In this document: positions 35,282-47,859 of the stretch, one piece after another | Layout of the letters: each line of letters starts with the position of its first letter | Numbering within the stretch: position 1 is the stretch's first letter | Made by a program: the position numbers and the translations under genes | Notes under the pieces: model-generated | What the model was told of the DNA's origin: nothing | The model's input: only the letters and a program-made list of their open reading frames with translations | Database searches by the model: none | Source: Coleophoma eucalyptorum | Taxonomy: Eukaryota > Ascomycota > Leotiomycetes > Helotiales > Dermateaceae | DNA length: 64,000 bases | Assembly: GCA_026120035.1 (NCBI GenBank) | Contig: JALRME010000010.1 | Span: 682,001-746,000, forward strand | Direction: 5' to 3'

Positions 35282-38162
35282 TCAAGTATAGATACTCTCG
35301 GTCCAGGAATTAACCTGAAGTCCCACCTCAGCCATGGCAGCATCCTTCAAGAATTCAAGAGGCATGTCAACAAGATGACCCTTGATCTGGTCAAGTTTAT
35401 GTCTGATCTCATTCGCCGGAATCATTCTGTCGTAGATATGACCAGCCTTGACGCCCTTGGGTGGGAGGAAGCGGTCATAGTCTTCGAAATTTTTGACTAT
35501 GCCTTTTGTTAGCCTATTTTACAAGGTAGGAATGAGAAGGTGGACAAAAGAGATAAACTTACCATGGTCATCTGGATCGGCATGAAACAGTTGCCGGAAG
35601 ATCTCAGTGTTCTTGCTTGACCGTGTGGTCCACATTTCCCAAAGCTCGTCACTGAGCGGATCGGCAACAAATTCATAGAATTTATCCTCCTTAACGTCCT
35701 GAGGTACATCGGGTGGTTGAGCATTTGGATCCTTATCAGCATCTAGGTCCTGTGGTGGGAGTAGACCTAGATGCTCTCTCCAGAGATACCGTCTTAGCGT
35801 CGCGGCGTGGAATCCAGCTTCATAGTCTTCACCTGCCATTTTGGAAGGTATGGTTTTTGTGTCTGTCATGACAATAGAAAGCTCACTATCATGAACACCA
35901 AGTTGAGAACGATCGTTGAGGTTAGAAGAACCGCAGATCACCGTCTTGTCATCAACAATGAGTACCTTGCCATGGATGTAAAGTTCCTCTTGGATCCAGT
36001 TCTCGACCTCGGTGTCCAGATCGCCTTCCCACTTCTCGTCTACAAGGTTGGACTGGTCGAGCATTGCATTCTTGGCCACACTATCGGTACTCTCGGGTTC
36101 CTTATCATTGCCTACATTCTCTGCCTCTGCCTCGAACCTGCGCTTGGCATCCGTACTCTCCATCTCCTTCTCATTACCAGAATCGTCAGGGTTGACACTT
36201 GCGAGCTTCGGGTGCTTCTTGGTTCCCATATGGCTGTCGGCCCCACCTTCGTCATCCTTTGTTCCATGAATACCCTCATCCATAATTTCCTCTGCTTCAG
36301 CACGCTGAACCTGCTGATACGTGACTCCAGACTGTTCTTCTTGCTTCTTAATTTTTGGCGTGACGTTGAGACGATCGTATGATCGTAAGTTAAAGAAGAA
36401 AATATACTTGGTAGGATCGACACCCTGCGCCTTGACCTGCTCAAATATAGAGTGCTCGCCTCTACAAATAGACTTGTATTGGTAATCCATGATCGCTCTT
36501 GTACCCATAGCAGCATCATCTCGAAGATCACCAGCGAATCCGGGAATGGCTGGGATGAGTGCAATAACACGGAATTTCCTTCCTTCCTTGGCAGCACGAA
36601 CAACCGCATCCACAATGGCTCTTCCGATAGTGTTCTTGATTGGTGCTTGTTGATCTCCTGTGGCTGTAATGAAAAATTGGTTCTCGATATATACGTAATG
36701 CTGAGCGTTTCGGATCAGCTCGCTGTATGCATTTTGGATGCTATGTTCCGTGAGAATACCGCTGGACCAATCTGAACTGCTCCGAACAATTTGGGCATGC
36801 ACTGTTCCCTGTTCTCCAAGTGTCTTCCCAGCAAGTGGTGTCAACGGCTGGTGGATATAGTCTCCAACTGGATGCTTAGGTCTCTGAACGCCGATGAGAT
36901 CCTCATCTGCTCCTTCTCTGCCTTCCATAACAAGCCAATCATATCTACCATCACGCTTATATTTGTCTCGCTTGACGAAATTCCAGCGAAGCACGAAGTG
37001 CTCAGCAATATCGTAAACGCAGTCACCAACAACTCCCATAGCCACATCATGCCAAGGCATTCGTCCATACTCGGCTTTAGAAAGCTCATTTGATTTCCAA
37101 TCATCGACCTTCTGGAAATCCATCACACGATTATTATTGAAATCCTGCCCAGGCCAGATCTCAGTAGATACACCGGCTGGGTGGACGTCTGCAAGCGGAT
37201 GTTGATGGTTGTCCCATCTTCCAAAACAGAGATCAAGTCCCCCAATAAAAGCAGTGTTGTAATCAATTACAATGAATTTCTCGTGGTGAGCCCAGTAGAA
37301 GGTCATGTCTGCGGCGTTTTCCAAAACATTGTGATCTGGATGGCGCATAACCATGATATTCCCATGACCTGGTGACCCCTTGGGACAGAGTGCTTGGAGG
37401 GCGTGTTTTGTATGTCGAGAATTGCAGGTCAATGCCGCCTGATGAGTTTAGCATGTGATGTAGGTAGGGCTGGAAAGAACACACTTCAACTTCTCTGTAA
37501 ACAATCACGTAGATTTTCACACCAGCTTCAGCTTTACGCTTGAGAATTTGGTCCAGCCGCCATTCCTGGTTAAAATATGGAGGTCTTCGCATGAATAATT
37601 CGGGTGATAGCCACCAGTCCTCAATGTATATGGTCTCTTTCGCGCGCTCCAGAGCAATTGAAACAGCCTAACAATTGGATGAGCACTGCAGCTCAATTGC
37701 TGGCGGGGATGTACTTACCCAGTAATAATCCCGCCCATCAACATACCACTTGATGTTGTTGCCAGGTCGTTCTGGTGCAAAGGACTCGAAACGATGAGAT
37801 TGTGCGATAGCCGTTCTTTTGTCGTCCGTTTCCTTCTCGTGCTCCTCGTCATGTCGATGATTAGGATTGATCTGCGCGCGTCAGCTGCCACGGCCACAGA
37901 AAACCACCATATTACTTTTGACATACTAGATTGCCCAATTTCCCAATCTCATGTCTACGTACACCATCAGCGCCGGTATCCGACTGGAGTCATGTAATTT
38001 TATAGCTTACTTCTTATGAATCAAGCCAACCTTCAAGTCATAAAGCTTGGTATCTCGCAACTTCTCGCGCAAGTCATTGAGAGGGTGCTCTAACTTGGCC
38101 TTCATCTTCTCCTTGAAGTTTTGGGGGTTAGAACCACCATCGGCAGGGCCAGCAGTAGTCAT
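35282..38162 (-). CDS. Phospholipase D (two HKD motifs)
   Basis: Six exons: 38162-38011, 37954-37927 (28 nt), 37871-37719, 37667-37485, 37438-35563 and 35496-35282, giving 868 residues; all phases agree. Introns are 46-66 nt. HKD motif 1 reads HHEKFIVIDYNTAFIGG (His224, Lys226, Asp231) and motif 2 reads HGKVLIVDDKTVICGSSN (from His661). The conserved segments IEDWWLSPELF, CFGRWD and IYIEN-like YVYIENQFF mark the PLD superfamily; it hydrolyses phosphatidylcholine to phosphatidic acid. No PX or PH domain is seen, unlike Spo14-type PLD. A long acidic insert lies between the two catalytic halves (about residues 560-640). The 28-nt second exon codes for about nine residues (HEIGKLGNL) and needs transcript support. 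Confidence 0.93.
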
Positions 38163-39140
38163 CTTGACAGTGGTGCTGATGTGCTGTGTTGATGCTTGCT
38201 AGATGAGAGATCGTAGGAGTATTGCGAAGCATCAGCGACGACAGTGCGATGGTAGTAACTGTCAGGGGAGAAGAAGAATATTAAAGTCTCACAGCAAGGG
38301 GACTGTAGAGAAAAAGAGGCTGGTGCTACGGGCACGGCCAGTTCAGGTCCGTGGTGGGGGGAAACCAGAATCGCGGGGCAGGCCAGTAGCAAGCTTTCTT
38401 GTTTCGCCCAGCCTTATGATGTCACAGGCCCGAGCAGGAACCAAGGTAATATTAAGCTTATGTTTGGTATTTTTATTGTATAGTTGGCCCTATTTATATC
38501 CACGCGGGTTGAAATAAGCCGGCTCAGTCGCATTGATTGACTAATTGGTTGATTAATTGATTGATGTGCAAGCTTGCAATCAAGATCTGCCCTCGGTGGC
38601 ATACTCATATGTACGGCTGCAGCGCGAACCGTACACCTCTCTGCGGGTAAGCGAGCACTTGCAGGAAGGAGTTGGGATATCTACCTGTTTCGGCGATAAG
38701 GAGATTTTTGGCTGGAGGGAACGCAAGTATCCATGCTGTTCAGAGAATTGAATGTGAAATACCCTGTGCTAGATACTGAGATACAACTCTGTGGTTGAGT
38801 AGTTTTTAATGTATTTATACCTGGTACCAATCGAGCGTTATGTATTCTGCACCGAGTTTAAAGCATCTACAAATAGGCAAAGATTTCAAGGAGCTAGCAT
38901 ATACAAACCAATTCTACTGCTGAGAATTACCTACGGAGGCAGATTGGTTAAGACAAAAGAGAGCAAATTAGGTCTTCTAGGAGAATGTTGTTACACATAA
39001 TGTCATTACACCAGAACGACCTGCCGGCCAGATGCATATACACGACATAGACCAAAAATTCCGAATCAAACATCCCATTTGCCTATACGCCAAATTCTTG
39101 ATTCCCCTCTTGAAGGTCCCATACTTGGCTTCACTCATGC
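38163..39140. other. Intergenic region
   Basis: It contains the phospholipase D promoter and the 3' flank of YVC1, both on the minus strand. I see no gene. Confidence 0.5.
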
Positions 39141-41183
39141 TCAATTGCCATTTTCCACTTTCCCTTTCCCTTTCTCCTCCACTAACTTCAACAGCAGTGT
39201 CTTCAACTCATGAACTTCCTTCCTCAATTCCATGACCTCCAATGTAGCTCGATCCTCCTCGACATTTGGCACCACAGACTTAACCTTCTTATCCCAGCCC
39301 TCGGTCTCAAAATCACACTCGCCAGCCATCTGCTCCCATTCCTCAATCGTATCATCATCCTCCTCGCCACGCTTGCGGTTACTCCTCACCATCTGCGCAC
39401 TCTTTGTCTCAAACCAGGCTGCGATGAAGAGTAGAGGTGAGTAAATGATGCCCATCACATAATCATTTAGCTTGGCGTACGCTCTGCGTGGCATCCACCA
39501 TTCGAGGGGGAGAATCAGGAAGAAGATCTCGATCAGATTGAGTGGAGCAATAAAGACATTCTCATCAGGCGCGCGCACGAACTGCATTGTTTTCTGCGCG
39601 AATAATGCCAGGTACTCATCAATAGCATTGTCGGTGATATCCTCGTACGCTGAGTTGTAAAGCGCGATGAGGATGTTGAGGAGCACAACCATGATCAGGA
39701 ATGTGAAAATGTAATATAGAATGATGCCGAATGGAGGCGCGAAATTATCAAACCCGTCGAAATCAGGACTTTGCATCACAGCGTTGGCCATGGCTTGCAA
39801 GATAAATTTCGTCGCTGTTGACTTGTTATCTGCATTGTCCATGCCGATGAATGCTTGTAAGAACCCGATCACGATCACAATAAGCAATGCAAAGAATATC
39901 AGAGACTCTTTCATCATGACTTTCAAGACCACGAGCATAGCGCCAAAGAAGCGGATTGAGTCGAGATAGAGAAGTAACCGCATCCAGAACATGGGTGCTG
40001 AGAAGGCTGTTTCCTATCAGTTTGAAAATCAAAGAACTGGGTGATGTTACATACCCAAAAAGTTGTAGCTTAACTCATTGTAAGATGATCTTGAACCACT
40101 TTCATCGTCAATGGGATAGCTCAGTGCAATGAATCGTGTGACTAGACTGGTAGATAGGAGTGCATATAAACACACATTGAAGACATTCCAGAATCCAATA
40201 TAATACCTACCGATCTTCCACAACTTGGATACCTCATCACACATAAAGCCAAGAGTGAAGATATAAAGCATTCCTTCTACTACATCTAGGTCTCCCGTGG
40301 GGTTGACGGTATTAATAGCGCCAGTATAGAGGGCCAGATAAATGAGCGAGAAGATGATCTGTGTCGCATTCTGGTAGACAGGAGCGCGCATCCGATCCGG
40401 GTGTACATGTGTCCAGTAATGGGTATTATCTTTCTTCTTGTAATCCACGAAGCGGCTAGGGTCGTTCTCATCCTGAACGAGCCAGCCCCTCCACAAGTAA
40501 TTGACGCACTTCTGGTATCCCGATGATCCAGTAACACTCAGGGCGTGCAAATCGACGGCTCGCTCGATGACGTTTGCAGGAGAAGTTTGCTCGCCATCAA
40601 CCATGATAGAATAGCGCTTGAGCAGCACATCCTGAAGGAGATAATCCAAATCATCTTCTTTCTCGATCAATTCCTTTGCGATCACCTCACATGCCATAGC
40701 ACGTACGTTATGCAAATCTGCATCCCAGAGCTCAATCATGGCTTGCTTCTTGAACCAGCGTTTGTTGACCAAAAGTGCGTAGACCACACATGCGTTATAC
40801 TCGCCATCACCCGCATTCTTCGCAGCTTCGACGACGGCTGGAGTAATGATATGACTATGTGCTTTCGTGATGCAGTCCTCCTCCAGCTCGCAGGGCACGG
40901 CTTGTTCAATCAAATATCGAAGGCGGAGCGCGACTTTGGTGACTTCCTGAGCCGGAATCGCAGAGGGGATGCCGTCTTCGTGGTATGTAGGCAGTACTAT
41001 ATTTCATTAGCATTGTGTATCCCATTGTAGGTGGTAGGACACTTACAGCGACGTGCTTCATCCCTCCACATATGACGATCGGCACTATTCAAAAATCAGC
41101 GCCCATCCAGGTATCAGAATGTGGCAATGGCATTGAGTTACATACCTGCCGTCCAAGCCAAAGAGCTTTTTCCACTGCACCAT
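39141..41183 (-). CDS. YVC1: YVC1-type vacuolar TRP cation channel
   Basis: Four exons, 41183-41146, 41084-41047, 40996-40055 and 39997-39141, give 624 residues; introns are 61, 50 and 57 nt and phases agree. The first two exons are only 38 nt each. The N-terminal cytoplasmic part (about 1-210) includes EEDCITKAHSHIITPAVV and LWDADLHNVRAM, followed by hydrophobic segments such as IIFSLIYLALYTGAI, MLYIFTLGFM, VFNVCLYALLSTSLV and SLIFFALLIVIVIGF. The pore region and last helix are QSPDFDGFDNFAPP and then LIMVVLLNILIALYN, typical of TRPY channels. The C-terminus has an acidic stretch (EEDDDTIEEWEQ) and a short coiled coil. Yeast Yvc1 releases Ca2+ from the vacuole on osmotic shock; the same role is likely. 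Confidence 0.94.
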
Positions 41184-41667
41184 TTTGAGGCCTGCTTCTC
41201 TGCTCTGCTGCTTTGAAAGTGGAAGAAATTCAAGGAATTGAAGCAAGCTTGTGCAGTCGAGGGGAGATGAGGTCTCTGCTCCCGTTTGTTGACGCCCGGA
41301 CACAATCCAGCTGTGATGGCGCGCGTTCTGGAGCTTGGGTGGGAGCTTTCTTGTTTTGGGAGCTTGGCAGCGTTGTGCTGTGGGGATGCAGCTGACGAAC
41401 AACACGCGATGCGGCATGACGTCGACTGATCAATAGTAGACACTGTCTCCGAAGCCATTGCTCCCTTTCGACATTTTACCGCAAATCACTTAACAGAGTC
41501 TTATTTGGCATATGGTCAGAATTTGAAGGGTTTGATTGAGAACGGCTTCTATGTTAAGGCTTTTCTGGCAACATTGTAAAGTTTCAAGTTCCGACAGTGA
41601 AAGCGAGCCTGGATACATTTGCCGCAGCAGCTCTATTCATTACATCTATAGGTATTTACACGTATCT
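41184..41667. other. Intergenic region
   Basis: Spacer between the YVC1 start and the end of SPF1, both on the minus strand. Short open frames in it are in frames that do not join the channel gene. Confidence 0.5.
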
Positions 41668-44600
41668 TTAAGCTCGACCTGATGTCTTCGCAGCTAACTG
41701 CTTCTCCAGCTCCTCGACTGCTTTAGCAGCCTTCTCCTCTTCAAGACGAATCTGATCGTTTCGAGCATCCTCAATTCTCTTTTGCTCTCTCGCCAATTGA
41801 TCAGGTCTTCGTATAGCGATGTCCTTTGGCTTGTAATCACTGAATAGAGCCTTAAGGGCCTTCTCAATCACAAAGCATCCTACATAATCGGCGATCATTA
41901 CGGCGGTCATAGTTGTCTTGAACTCAGAGGTGAATGGCACAAGACGCATTTTCTCATTGATCTCAGGAATGAATTCCGTGGAGCATGAGAAAGCAATAGC
42001 CGAAACACCAATGATACCCCAGTACATGCCTCTATTCTCTATTGGCTTATTAGCTTTATCCTGTGACTATGGATATTCTTTTGCTTACCTGAAAGTGCCT
42101 CACGGAAAGGTCGGCCTTGGTAGTTGATTGCAAATGTAGAGATTTGCTGGATCAATTGTAGCAGGTAAACGGCGCTGTTCAACAATGATGGTGAAAATTC
42201 TCTTTCGAGATCAACGTTTGGATCGCGTCTAGAAGAATTAGTAAAGAACTTTCCTTATGAGCGCACAGGACTGATTAAACTTACGGCTCAAGTCTGTCGC
42301 AGAATCGGGCAATGTAGATAAGAGTGACAATGTGGATGGCGAACTGGCCGAGAATGGATCCAATAATGTAGAAGTTGAAAATATTTGGCTGCGGACGTTC
42401 CTTGGAAAGACCCTCAACAGATTTGGCTCTTGAAATTGACAAGAAACACACACTCATGAGCATACCACTGATGGTAACTTGACCATCGCCAAATTTGATA
42501 CCTTCCAGATACAAGACACTCAAACTGTAAGCACTAATGAGGCAGTTGAGAGCCAGAATCTTGTACATTTGGATAGTAGCCACCAGTGTGCAACGACCTT
42601 GTCGAATAATGTTAGGAATTGCTACGACATTGCTAAGTTTGCTGGTAAATGGTGCGGCAACCGAGGCATCACCAAGCTTGATGGTTGGAGGTTCATCGTC
42701 GTCCATCTCTTGTTCCATCATGGTTTGTGTCAACTTCTCGGTCATGTTCATGGCTTTCTTCATGGCGTTGTTTTGGGGTTGTCCGTTAATCAAGGCTTGG
42801 GCTCCAGGCGTGGTAATTGTCTCGACAGTCTCAGTCTTGTTAGCAGCGACCTCGGAAATAGCAACAGCCGTTCCCTTCTTCTCAGCTTCCCGCTGCATTG
42901 CTTTCTCGTAATGAGGATTAGTTGGTCCGGGGGGGTAGAGATGAGCGATCATAACTGGGATAGGCGGGTTTGGCTGATTGAATCGTTGCATCATAGCACA
43001 TTGCTTTTCGTACATTTCCTTCATCTTGGTGTTTCTGAAGTGCTCTGCGATTCTGTTCAAATCGTCTTGAGACCCGTTTAACAACGCAACACCAATATGG
43101 GCTTGCTTGAGAGCACCGACGTCGTTCGTTCCATCACCAGCCATGAGAGTATGATACCCGAGATCCTTGAGACCCATCAGAATCTCCTCTTTTTGCTTTG
43201 GCGAGACACGAGCGTAAACCCAGGTGTAGCGGTACAACGTAGTGAGTGCAACCTGGCCCTTGAACTTTGCCAGTGCATAACCAGTAACGCAGAGATCTTT
43301 ATTGGCAATAATTTCCTTGTCGATAGGCTTAGTAGGGTCAACTGGAATGCTGACAGTATCGTCAACGCTTCGCCAAACTAGTTTCTCGCCGGAATCATCG
43401 TGCTCAGGTGCATCAAGAATAAGAACATCTCGGTCGACAATTTCAACTTCTTTGGCAACGTGGACAGCCGTTAAAGGATTGTCACCAGTGATCATAACCA
43501 CACGGTGACTACTTTCATTGAGCATTTGAACAGATGACTTGGCATCGTCTTTGAGGGGACAGTGTAGAACCAAGAATCCAGCAAAATGAAGCTCTGATTC
43601 AACCTTCTCGCGCTTAAGTTCGTTAATCTTTCCAGATCCGAGTTCACCATCAGTAGTGAGATGCTTGTAAGCCAAAGCCAAGACACGAGAACCCTTGCGA
43701 GTGAAATATTTGAAAGTCTCTTCGTAATCCTTTGGTACCTTGACCAAGAACTTCTGGATGGTTTCTGGAGCACCTTTTACACCAACGAAAGTGCTTCGTA
43801 CTTTCTTTCCGGTTTCATGGTTGACGGCAGAGATTGTGGCAATAGAACTTTGACGCTTAAGAGCCGAGGAGAATTGAAATCTGCGCTTGATCTGTACGCT
43901 GTTGGAAGCACTTGCGTAAGAGTGTCCCTTCAAGGCAGACAGGGTCTTGCTAGTAAGAATATCGTTCTTGCCGAGAGTCCAACCAAGAGAACTCAATGTA
44001 GCCTTTTCCATTGGGTCTCCAACAATGTCTCCTTCGTCTAAACGAACGAGAGCATGAGCAGTGGCCAGAACCAGAGTCGTTTCCAAAGCAGCATCAACAA
44101 CAGGCGTGATGTGACTGTGAGCACCATCCTTCTCGCGGGGAGTGTCTGTACCAGATTTTTCCAGTCCAAGGCCTGCAATACCCTCAACAACCAGGTCCTC
44201 TCCAGTCAAGGTACCAGTCTTGTCAAAGCAAGCAACATCAACACGCCCAGCGAAGGGAATGCGGAAAGGTTCAGTGCAGAAAATGGCGTATCGACTGAGA
44301 GCTGCAAGACTAGTGTTGACTGCAAGACTAAGTTCCATGGGCAATTCAGGTGGTACAACACTTGTGACGATAAGAACACAGTCCAACAAGAGCTTAGAGC
44401 GCTTCCTATCCTTCTTCACACCCTCGTCCCAGACATACCAAGAAGCAGCAATTGCGAAAATCAGGAGGAACAAGATGAAAAGAAGGGCCTCGGCGTTGTT
44501 TGCAGACACTCGTTCGGTGGAATAGATCATAGTGCGGACCAAGCTTCCTTGAGAAGTTTCGAATCCGGTCTTGACAACAATAGCCATGGCACCATCGTCC

Positions 44601-45816
44601 GGAGGAGCTGGCACTCCAGAGACAGGTTTTGGTCTTTCTTCCTCAGTATTTCCGTGAGTGATTTGAAGGACCTTAGTGCCTCCATATAAGAATGCGGTTT
44701 TATCAAGGCCCTCGGGCTCCAAAGTAGCGTCTGCAGGTCTCAATTGAACGGAATCTTTCAAAAGCGGCGTACTTTCTCCAGATAACATAGCCTCGTTGAC
44801 AATGGCACTTCCTTCGACCAGAATCATGTCGCAAGCAACCCCACTGTCATCCTTAGTGCGTCCAACAGAGACAAGGTCTCCAGGCAAAAGCTTATCGCTG
44901 GTGGTTTCCTCCCACTTGTTCAGTCGGTAAACATAGATTTCGTATGGCTTGATGCTCATCCCCCTGAATTCATTCAAGGTTCTTTGACGCTGCCAGACGA
45001 CAGTGCTCTCGAAGGCAACCAACATGAAGAGCGTGAACAGCGAGTAATACCAGTATTCATCCAGCATCCACAAACCTACACAAAAGACCTGGAATACGAA
45101 GAATGGTGCTACCGCATGTTCCTTAAAAAGCTCGCTGAAGCTTGGGACCGGAATGTCAAAAGTATTATCGCCATAATGTTGTTGTAAACGGGCCAACTCG
45201 GCAGCAGTCGTGATTCCTCTCGACTTTTGGAACTGCTCGATCGAAGGCTTGGGCTCGGCATCGATGGTATAGGTCAGAGGTGCAAATGAACCTTTATTCT
45301 CATCATATAGGAATCGACGCTTTTGAAATAAGAAAGATAGATTATTCCTGCCTCCAACCTGTATCTCATTAGTAACCTTATCGCCTGAGAATCCCACTAT
45401 TCTTACATTGTCTCTGACAAGCTCGCAAATATCCGCAGAGCCAGCGTTTGTGACCGGAAGGACCTTGATAAGCTTCGCATCTTGTACAGACTTTGCAGCT
45501 GTTGAAGTGAAAGCTGATCGAAGGTTGACATTCCAATGCGTACTCAGCCAGACCAAGCTCTGTAAGGTGATGATTGATCCGCACCAGACAAAGGTCCACT
45601 CTTGTCCTCCAATATGCTTATCGTAGAGTTCAGTGGAAAGGTAGTATCTCATAAAGACTGGCCAAATAATTGCGAACGGCCAGATGAAGGTGTGTAGGTA
45701 AAAGGGTACTGTTTTGAGGTTAGATATTGAAATTGGTGAATCGCCAACAGATAGAACGTACATGGGTTGTGAAGAGTCGCAGAGGCAATCTGGGGATTAT
45801 CCACAAGAGGCGCCAT
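41668..45816 (-). CDS. SPF1: P5A-type ATPase SPF1 (ER transmembrane helix dislocase)
   Basis: Four exons, 45816-45762, 45708-42285, 42228-42089 and 42038-41668, give 1,329 residues; introns are 53, 56 and 50 nt. I start at 45816 (MAPLVDNPQI) because the short first exon restores the conserved NPLPFYLH junction; the ATG at 45763 overlaps the end of this exon and continues into the intron. Motifs: phosphorylation site DKTGTLTGED (Asp514), P5A signature PPELPMELSLAVN, TGES-type loop MLSGESTPLLK, MITGDN and AGDGTNDVGALK. The P5A family extracts mistargeted tail-anchored and signal sequences from the ER membrane. The C-terminus is a Glu/Lys-rich helix. It shares a 335-bp upstream region with the divergent METTL16-like gene. 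Confidence 0.96.
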
Positions 45817-46151
45817 CTTGCGCAACTGAGTACAAGTACAGATTGCGACAAGAAATTGTAAGGAGACACATCTCGAGAGACTCGTTAAGAGTTGAGGCAA
45901 TCTTTCGGCCAAACATGGATCCGAGAAGCGGTTCTAAGCGGGCATAGGATCCGATTAGACTTTGAGCTTCTTCCACGTTCGATACTACCGCCAAGGACGT
46001 ATTGAGAGCAAGGGATATTTTTCAATACGAGGAGCTTCTTGGACAACTCGTCTCCAAGTAGATCTCGACTGCCCTCGCCTTCCCCCAGAAGAAGGGAATA
46101 GACTTTTGCTATCGCTGCATTTTATAACGTGCTTCTGTCAGCAGACTCAAG
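45817..46151. promoter_or_regulatory. Divergent promoter of SPF1 and METTL16-like genes
   Basis: 335 bp between two start codons on opposite strands. No obvious TATA box. Both housekeeping genes are probably driven from this short interval. Confidence 0.5.
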
Positions 46152-47714
46152 ATGACTCTGTACCCAAACCCGTATCAAGGAGAGATCGATTTCTCGAAGC
46201 TTGCTCTACAGGATGCTGACTTCGCGAAAGTGTAAGCCCAGGCTGCCAGGCCTACGAATCTCTCAAACTTCACCTCACAGCTGAGGTCTCATTATGTTGC
46301 TCAACAGCTGAAGTTTGTCTAGTTTGAAGTCAAATGGACAATTAGATTTCAGCAACCCAGAAGCTGTCCAACAACTTACAAAGTCTCTTTTGAGCCAAGA
46401 CTTTGGCCTCAAGATCTCTCTGCCATCTGATCGTTTATGTCCACCAGTTCGTGATCTATATTTGTTCCTTATTATCTAGCTTACCTAAGCAGGTTCCAAA
46501 TCGTCTGAACTATATCCTTTGGATACAGGCTCTTCTGGATTGTACAAGCGATTCCTATAATGATACGTATGATCCTGAGAGGGAAGTCCTAGGCCTAGAT
46601 GTTGGCACCGGTGCGAGTTGCATATATCCTCTGCTAGGGTGTGCGCAACGACCGAACTGGAGATTTGCCGGCACAGGTAAATTCAATTCGATGCCTGAAG
46701 TCCAACTGATTTCTGACCCATGAAGATATTGATGATAAGAGCTTGAAGTATGCGCGAGAAAATATCGAATTAAACAACCTGGATGGCCGTGTCAAGCTAC
46801 TGAAGTCTCAAGTCAGTGGTCATTTATTACCACTAGATACACTGGGCTTCGAAAAGTAAGCAAAGGTTCTCTGTACCGACTTATTGCATTCTGATATTCA
46901 GCAGCATAGATTTTACAATGTGCAATCCTCCATTCTATGAGTCCAATGCAGAAATGCTTGCGCTCGCTGAATCGAAGCAACGCCCTCCAAATTCTGCATG
47001 TACCGGCTCGGCCAATGAAATGGTGACACCTGGAGGAGAAGTAGCGTTCATCACGAAGATGATCTCAGAAAGTCTGGTGCTTAGAGACCGAGTGCAGTGG
47101 TATACATCAATGTGTGGTAGATTCTCAAGCATTGCAACCCTCATTGAAATTTTGAGAAAATACGAGATAGATAATTACGCCGTCACTGAACTCGTGCAAG
47201 GCAGCAAGACAAGGCGATGGGTTATCGCGTGGAGCTTTGATGATATGAGACCAACTGCTGCTGTCGCGCGGAAATTGCATAGCTTACCAAAACATCTCCT
47301 GCCTGCCATGCCGGAATACATTATCAATGTAGGTTTTGGTAAGATAGCATTTTCCATTATACTTACTTTGTCCAGGAACCTTCTGGGTCAGTCGTCTCAA
47401 ACATCACCGAAAACTTGAATTCAGTACTGTCCAGCCTTGCCTTAAGGTGGATGTGGCGTGCAGACATATCAACAGGTCTTGGCTTTGCAGAGAAGAATGT
47501 ATGGAGTCGAGCATCCAGACGGCAAGCAACGAAGAAGGATACTACTACGACAGAGGTGAAAGATGATGAGGCTGAGGTGGCACTGGGGTTCAAGATCAAC
47601 GTTCTGGCAGAGACTGACAATACTGCGAAGGTTATTGTGAGATGGCTGGAAGGCCATGATAGCGTGTTGTTTGAGAGCTTCTGTGGCATGATCAAGAGGA
47701 AGCTTGTTTTGTAG
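46152..47714 (+). CDS. METTL16: METTL16/METT10D-type RNA m6A methyltransferase
   Basis: Six exons, 46152-46231, 46323-46446, 46493-46676, 46726-46855, 46902-47328 and 47376-47714, give 427 residues; introns are 46-91 nt. The reconstruction follows the family: an N-terminal YQGEIDFSKLALQDADF, SNGQLDFSNPEAVQQLT, the SAM site LDVGTGASCIYPLLG, ATEVDD-like TDIDDKSLKYAREN, the catalytic NPPF (181-184), and RWVIAWSF. Human METTL16 and fission yeast Mtl16 methylate U6 snRNA in the splice-site-recognising ACAGA box, and the same is likely here. Intron 2 uses an unusual GTTCGT donor, but protein conservation across it (CPPVPNRLNYI) is strong. The gene ends 145 bp from the convergent macrodomain gene. 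Confidence 0.92.
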
Positions 47715-47859
47715 CAAGGATATCATATCAATCAAAATTCTCATTCAATTTCCTTTGCTGTGTATCAAGGTAAATATGCCCATTATTCCTATTACTCCGT
47801 TCCCATCGCTCTTGCGCCTCAACATAAAGTAAATGGTATCGTACATCTAGCCTGACTTC

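Noticed and set aside
41138..41458. 106-residue frame over the YVC1 5' end
   Set aside because: It is in a different frame from the channel exons and has no channel features.
45761..45763. ATG at 45763 as the SPF1 start
   Set aside because: It gives a non-conserved N-terminus read through an intron. The first exon at 45816-45762 restores the conserved family start.
46403..46723. Open frame reading through METTL16 intron 2
   Set aside because: It does not carry the conserved segments; splicing with GTTCGT restores them.
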